A DNA stretch of 64,000 bases from Bacteroidia bacterium (lineage in GTDB: Bacteria > Bacteroidota > Bacteroidia > UKL13-3). Positions within the stretch are counted from its first letter, which is position 1, and each line of letters opens with the position of its first letter. The stretch is from assembly GCA_025454875.1 (NCBI GenBank), contig JALONP010000018.1:1-64000 (forward strand), given 5' to 3'. Below the pieces are notes generated by a model. The model made no database searches, had not been told where the DNA came from, and worked only from the letters and a program-made list of their open reading frames with translations. The translations under genes were made by a program, and so were the position numbers. Of the stretch, positions 59,753 to 64,000 are shown piece after piece.

Positions 59753-59782
59753 CAAAGCTAATTGTTTGACCAATATAACAAA
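59753..59782 (-). promoter_or_regulatory. Promoter of metF
   Basis: On the minus strand TTTG (59782-59779), an 18-base spacer and a perfect TAGCTTTG (59760-59753) match the consensus within one base of spacing. The box is 35 bases before the ATG. Confidence 0.5.
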
Positions 59783-59789
59783 GTCCCTT

Positions 59790-60650
59790 TTAAAAGTGAC
59801 TTGCGATTCCGATATGGATATTGAACATATCGGTTCGTGACGACTTGGTATTATACTGGATGCTGTTGTTGGTTCGGTCAAATGTTACAGATTCGATATC
59901 GATGTATTGGGCTTGACCTCCATTAACCCACGATAGTTTGAGTTCAAGTGTTAAAGTATATCCAATTCTAACACCAGTGCCATATGCGTAATTGGTTAAA
60001 AAATTACCTTTTAGCGTCTTGGCAGTGCGGTCTGTTTCGGGTTCTACTCCAGTTGTGCCGAGGGGCGTTTGTGTGATTTCGATGGAATGTGAAGCATTAA
60101 AAATTCGGAGCCCTGCACCACCTTCAACAAAAACACGAAATGGTTTAGGGAAAAATTCCAATCGTGAAGCTCCACCAAAGGCATACATTCTATTTCTAAC
60201 CTTTGATGCGATTTCTGTTTCGTAGTACAAATCTTTTGTATTGTAAACGTCAGAAGTGCCATCTTGGTGAATAAACTGAAAATACCCTCCTACATATACA
60301 TTGAACCATCGTTTATTCCAATCAGCTATGGTTCTAGCTTTGGCTAGGTTTGCCATTACCTGAATATCAAAACCGAAGCCCGGGAGTTGGTTAATTCTGT
60401 CAGCAAACTCTTTTTGCGGCACCATTATAACCACTCCTGCACTTACAAGTCCTGCTCTGGAAGTACGGTTTAAACGAATTGAATCATTGTATAAAGTATC
60501 TGGTTTTAATTTAAGCGAGTCTGCAGCAGTTGTTTTAACAGTGCCAACTCTGGGGTTTTTAGGTAAACTTGTTGATGGTTGTTGTCCAAATGCGCTAATT
60601 TCAATAAGCAACACAAAGCGAAGGATGATACAGATGGAAATGACTCTCAT
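59790..60650 (-). CDS. Outer-membrane beta-barrel protein, unknown function
   Basis: The 286-residue protein has a signal peptide (ending LIEISAFGQ) and a 60-residue polar region. A barrel of eight or more strands follows (RAGLVSAGVVIMVP, WFNVYVGGYFQFIHQDG, FRVFVEGGAGLRIFN, YGTGVRIGYTLTLELKLSWV), ending with a terminal phenylalanine as in outer-membrane proteins. The family cannot be named by eye. It is divergent from secA. Confidence 0.7.
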   Translation of the reverse strand: MRVISICIILRFVLLIEISAFGQQPSTSLPKNPRVGTVKTTAADSLKLKPDTLYNDSIRLNRTSRAGLVSAGVVIMVPQKEFADRINQLPGFGFDIQVMANLAKARTIADWNKRWFNVYVGGYFQFIHQDGTSDVYNTKDLYYETEIASKVRNRMYAFGGASRLEFFPKPFRVFVEGGAGLRIFNASHSIEITQTPLGTTGVEPETDRTAKTLKGNFLTNYAYGTGVRIGYTLTLELKLSWVNGGQAQYIDIESVTFDRTNNSIQYNTKSSRTDMFNIHIGIASHF

Positions 60651-60795
60651 TCAGCTGCAATATAATTCGGTGTAAGTAAATATTATGCCAAAAAGTCGCC
60701 TTCTGTAAAGTGGCTTCATTTATGAGTAGGCAAAACAGGCAAATTGTATTACATTTACCGCCCTTATTTAAGAAGGATTATACCTACAAAGCAAC

Positions 60796-63700
60796 ATGAT
60801 TAATTCGATTTTTAGCGCAGTTACCAAATTGTTCGGAAGCAAGTCAGAGCGCGACTTAAAAACCATTACACCATATATTCCACTTATACAGGCAGCCTAC
60901 GAAACCTTGCGCCCTCTTTCTGATGATGAACTTAGAAGCCAAACTGCTCGTTTAAAATCACGAATTCAAGACTATTTATCAGATATTGATACAGAGATTG
61001 ATTCCTTAAAAAGCCAAGCGAGTAATTGGGAAGGCGACTTAGACGAAAAGCAACAAATTTTTAAACAAATAGATAAGCTTGAAAAGGACCGCAATGTGGA
61101 GCTTGAAAAAGTACTGCTCGAATTGTTGCCTGAAGCTTTTGCTGTAGTTAAAGAAACGGCTAGAAGGTTATCGGAAAATGGCTCATTAACCGTACATGCT
61201 ACCGAAATGGATAAGCAACTTGCTACCAATTCCCGCATCCGCAAACCCGTTCGTATTGAAGGCGACAAAGCAATTTGGTCCAATTCATGGGAAGCTGCTG
61301 GAAGCATGGTAACCTGGAATATGGTACATTACGATGTACAATTAATAGGTGGGATTGTATTGCACCAAGGTAAAATTTCGGAAATGGCAACTGGTGAGGG
61401 CAAAACATTGGTATCTACATTGCCTGCTTACCTCAACGCACTGGCTGGTAGAGGGGTTCATGTTGTAACGGTAAATGATTATTTAGCACGAAGAGATTGC
61501 GAATGGAATGGACCTTTGTTTGAATTCCATGGTTTGAAAGTAGATTGTTTGGATTACCACCAGCCCAATTCACCTCAAAGACGCAACGCGTATTTGGCGG
61601 ATATTACTTATGGAACCAATAATGAATTTGGTTTTGACTACCTGCGTGATAATATGAGCAGAGACGTAAGTGAGTTGGTTCAACGCAAACACCATTTTGC
61701 AATGGTTGATGAGGTGGATTCTGTATTGATTGATGATGCACGTACTCCATTGATTATTTCAGGTCCAATACCCAAAGGCGATGACCAACAGTTTCAACAG
61801 TTAAAACCACGTATTGAAAAGTTGGTTAATACCCAGCGTACATTCGCCAATAACGCATTGGTTGAAGCTAAAAAGTTGATTGAGTCAGGCAATGAGAAAG
61901 ATGGTGGATTTAAGTTGTTGCAAGCTTACCGAGGTTTGCCTAAAAACAAAGCACTTATCAAATATTTAAGTGAAACTGGTGTTCGCCAAGTATTGCAAAA
62001 AACAGAGAACTACTATTTGCAAGATCAACAAAAGGAAATGCATAAGGTAGATGCTGATTTGTATTTTGTGATAGACGAAAAAATTAATTCTGTTGACCTA
62101 ACTGAAAAAGGTGTGGAACTCATTACCAATTCTGGAGAAGATCCTCACTTTTTTATTATTCCAGATGTAGGAACTGAGATAGCTGAAATTGAAAAATCAA
62201 CTTTGTCTGACGAGGAAAAATTACAACGAAAAGAACAGTTGATGCTTGACTTTTCGGTTAAGTCGGAACGTATTCATACGGTAAATCAATTGCTCAAAGC
62301 ATACTGTATGTTTGAACGTGATGTAGAATACATTATCCAAGAGGGCAAAGTAAAAATTGTGGATGAGCAAACGGGTCGTGTGCTCGAGGGACGAAGGTAC
62401 AGTGATGGATTGCATCAGGCGATTGAGTCGAAAGAAAACGTAAAGGTAGAAGCTGCAACACAAACCTACGCTACCATTACCCTTCAAAACTATTTTAGAA
62501 TGTACCACAAACTTTGCGGAATGACGGGTACAGCGGAAACAGAAGCAGGTGAGTTTTGGGAAATATACAAATTGGATGTAGTGGTTATTCCTACCAACCG
62601 TGCCATTTCACGTAAGGATGAGAATGATATCATTTACAAAACAAAGCGCGAAAAGTACAATGCTGTTATTGATGAAATTGTTAAGTTAACCGAGGCAGGG
62701 CGACCTGTATTGGTTGGAACTACTTCAGTAGAAGTATCAGAATTGTTAAGCAGGATGCTCACTTTGCGTAAAATCAAACACAATGTATTAAATGCCAAAC
62801 AACACCAACGTGAGGCTGATATTGTAGCAGAAGCAGGTCAAGCAGGAACTGTTACCATAGCAACAAATATGGCAGGCCGTGGAACAGATATTAAGCTTGG
62901 TGTTGGGGTAAAAGAAGCTGGAGGTCTTGCTATTATCGGTACCGAACGACATGAATCGAGGCGTGTGGACAGGCAGCTTCGGGGACGTGCGGGTAGGCAA
63001 GGAGATCCTGGATCATCACGCTTTTTCGTATCGCTTGAAGATGATTTGATGCGTTTGTTTGGAAGCGAACGCATTGCATCAATTATGGATCGTTTGGGTA
63101 TGAAAGAAGGCGAAAATATTGAGCATTCATTAATCACCAAAAACATTGAACGGGCGCAACGAAAAGTAGAACAAAACAACTTTGGAACACGCAAACGTTT
63201 GCTTGAGTATGATGATGTGATGAATGCCCAACGTGAAGTAATTTACGGAAAACGTAGAAACGCTTTGTACGGTGATAAACTGGAGTTGGATATTCAAACC
63301 ATGATTGCGGATGTATGTGCTGAGCTAGTTGAACAATACCAGGATGATAAAAACTACGCTGAGTTTAAGATGGAATTGATTCGTTTGTTTGCACATGAAA
63401 CGCAAATAACGGAAGAGGCATTTTTAGGAAGCAAAGCCAATGCGTTGGTTGATCAGTTGTTTTCAGAATTGCTTAACCATTACGACCACAAACGCAAGCA
63501 TTTGGCTGAACAAGCTTGGCCGGTTATTAAAGACTTGTTTGAAAACAGAGGATCGCAAATAGAGTTTGTAGGTGTGCCATTTACTGATGGTGTAAAAGGA
63601 ATGCAAATTGGCGTACCATTAAAAAAGGCATATGAAAGCAAAGGATTGGAAGTTGCACATACGTTTGAGCGCATGGCTACTTTGTTCATTATTGATGACG

Positions 63701-64000
63701 AATGGAAAGAGCATTTGCGTGAAATGGATGATTTAAAACAATCGTCACAAAATGCAGCATTGGAGCAAAAAGACCCATTGCTTATTTACAAGTTGGAATC
63801 GTTTAATTTATTCAAGGCAATGGTGTGCAGAATGAACCGTGATGTGCTGCCAATGTTGTTTAAAGGATACATCCCTCAACAAAGCAACCAAGCTATTCAG
63901 GAGGCGCGTGCACCTAAACCTCAGCCACAACCTAAATTGCAAACGAGTAGAACCGATGATTTATCGCCAGCTCAAAAGGCAATGGCTTTAGCGGCAGCAG
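60796..64000 (+). CDS. secA: Preprotein translocase ATPase SecA, 3' end beyond window
   Basis: At least 1068 residues are present and the frame is open at the window end. The ATP site is ATGEGKT at about 198-204, followed by [17 protein letters not shown] (DEAD box region) and [12 protein letters not shown] at about 690. Residues of roughly 335-420 ([11 protein letters not shown] through [11 protein letters not shown]) form an insert after the first nucleotide-binding half that is typical of Bacteroidota SecA. It drives export through SecYEG, the first step for all signal-peptide proteins in this window, including T9SS cargo. The last part seen is proline/glutamine-rich linker. Confidence 0.95.
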   Translation, partial: MINSIFSAVTKLFGSKSERDLKTITPYIPLIQAAYETLRPLSDDELRSQTARLKSRIQDYLSDIDTEIDSLKSQASNWEGDLDEKQQIFKQIDKLEKDRNVELEKVLLELLPEAFAVVKETARRLSENGSLTVHATEMDKQLATNSRIRKPVRIEGDKAIWSNSWEAAGSMVTWNMVHYDVQLIGGIVLHQGKISEMATGEGKTLVSTLPAYLNALAGRGVHVVTVNDYLARRDCEWNGPLFEFHGLKVDCLDYHQPNSPQRRNAYLADITYGTNNEFGFDYLRDNMSRDVSELVQRKHHFAMVDEVDSVLIDDARTPLIISGPIPKGDDQQFQQLKPRIEKLVNTQRTFANNALVEAKKLIESGNEKDGGFKLLQAYRGLPKNKALIKYLSETGVRQVLQKTENYYLQDQQKEMHKVDADLYFVIDEKINSVDLTEKGVELITNSGEDPHFFIIPDVGTEIAEIEKSTLSDEEKLQRKEQLMLDFSVKSERIHTVNQLLKAYCMFERDVEYIIQEGKVKIVDEQTGRVLEGRRYSDGLHQAIESKENVKVEAATQTYATITLQNYFRMYHKLCGMTGTAETEAGEFWEIYKLDVVVIPTNRAISRKDENDIIYKTKREKYNAVIDEIVKLTEAGRPVLVGTTSVEVSELLSRMLTLRKIKHNVLNAKQHQREADIVAEAGQAGTVTIATNMAGRGTDIKLGVGVKEAGGLAIIGTERHESRRVDRQLRGRAGRQGDPGSSRFFVSLEDDLMRLFGSERIASIMDRLGMKEGENIEHSLITKNIERAQRKVEQNNFGTRKRLLEYDDVMNAQREVIYGKRRNALYGDKLELDIQTMIADVCAELVEQYQDDKNYAEFKMELIRLFAHETQITEEAFLGSKANALVDQLFSELLNHYDHKRKHLAEQAWPVIKDLFENRGSQIEFVGVPFTDGVKGMQIGVPLKKAYESKGLEVAHTFERMATLFIIDDEWKEHLREMDDLKQSSQNAALEQKDPLLIYKLESFNLFKAMVCRMNRDVLPMLFKGYIPQQSNQAIQEARAPKPQPQPKLQTSRTDDLSPAQKAMALAAA

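Noticed and set aside
59718-59789. SAM riboswitch before metF
   Set aside because: The 72-base gap holds a promoter-like sequence but no riboswitch-sized structure.
1-64000. CRISPR arrays, insertion sequences, prophage or plasmid genes
   Set aside because: No regularly spaced repeats, transposase, integrase, phage or replication genes were seen on either strand.

Overview
This 64 kb window is chromosomal DNA from a member of the Bacteroidota. The signs are: a type IX secretion / gliding-motility cluster (porP, gldK, gldL, gldM, gldN), an unlinked porT-like gene, several secreted proteins with a T9SS C-terminal sorting domain, a SecA carrying the phylum's extra insert, AT-rich intergenic DNA, and promoters of the Bacteroidota type (TTG or TTTG, about 19 bases, TAnnTTTG). 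I cannot assign an order or genus. No prophage, transposase, CRISPR array or plasmid gene is visible; the window looks like core genome with small accessory patches.

Layout. 1-8 kb: three T9SS cargo proteins (one cut by the window edge, one with a thioredoxin-like Omp28 domain), a class III aminotransferase, a repeat-rich non-coding block (4093-4875) and a bacterial deoxyhypusine-synthase-like gene. 8-12.4 kb: a minus-strand run of ubiE/menG, porT-like, tgt, lptF/G-like and an EamA transporter. 12.5-24.2 kb: a lipoprotein, engB, hemW, an Omp85-family protein, DUF4271, hemD-like, then porP and the gldKLMN operon with its own promoter and a strong terminator. 24.4-31.6 kb: a coiled-coil membrane protein, rfbC, tryptophan 2,3-dioxygenase, ispD, queA, an OmpA-like/TPR lipoprotein, and a 70-residue protein overlapping ftsE.

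31.6-37.8 kb: a minus-strand chain of a GT39-type glycosyltransferase, lolD-like, recQ and two GT4-type glycosyltransferases. 37.9-44.5 kb: sucC, then a compact six-gene minus operon (TIGR03643/DUF2805, DUF2256, DUF429, crcB, rsgA, dtd) divergent from an atypical photolyase/cryptochrome and a Ppx/GppA phosphatase. 44.4-49.2 kb: maf, a malate/lactate-type dehydrogenase, an SPFH protein, a lone LutA-like protein and an MFS transporter. 49.3-54.7 kb: a plus-strand series that looks like amino-acid use (DAO-type oxidoreductase, APC permease, ornithine aminotransferase, aldehyde dehydrogenase). 54.8-58.2 kb: a lone receiver domain, a small membrane protein and a large double-AAA ATPase. 58.3-64 kb: tRNA-Ser and tRNA-Pro with a broken tRNA-Pro fragment between them, metF, a beta-barrel protein and secA (cut by the window end).

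The most interesting items are the photolyase with altered FAD-proximal aromatic residues beside the DUF2256/TIGR03643 pair; the tRNA-Pro 5' fragment split by a palindrome also seen at 4.4 kb; the palindrome-rich block at 4.1-4.9 kb; the double AAA ATPase with a duplicated N-terminal domain; an ispD start codon directly behind a terminator U-tract; promoter -7 boxes lying only a few bases before start codons; and a Tgt lacking the classical zinc cysteines. Gene calls rest on reading the translated sequences by eye; no database search was run.
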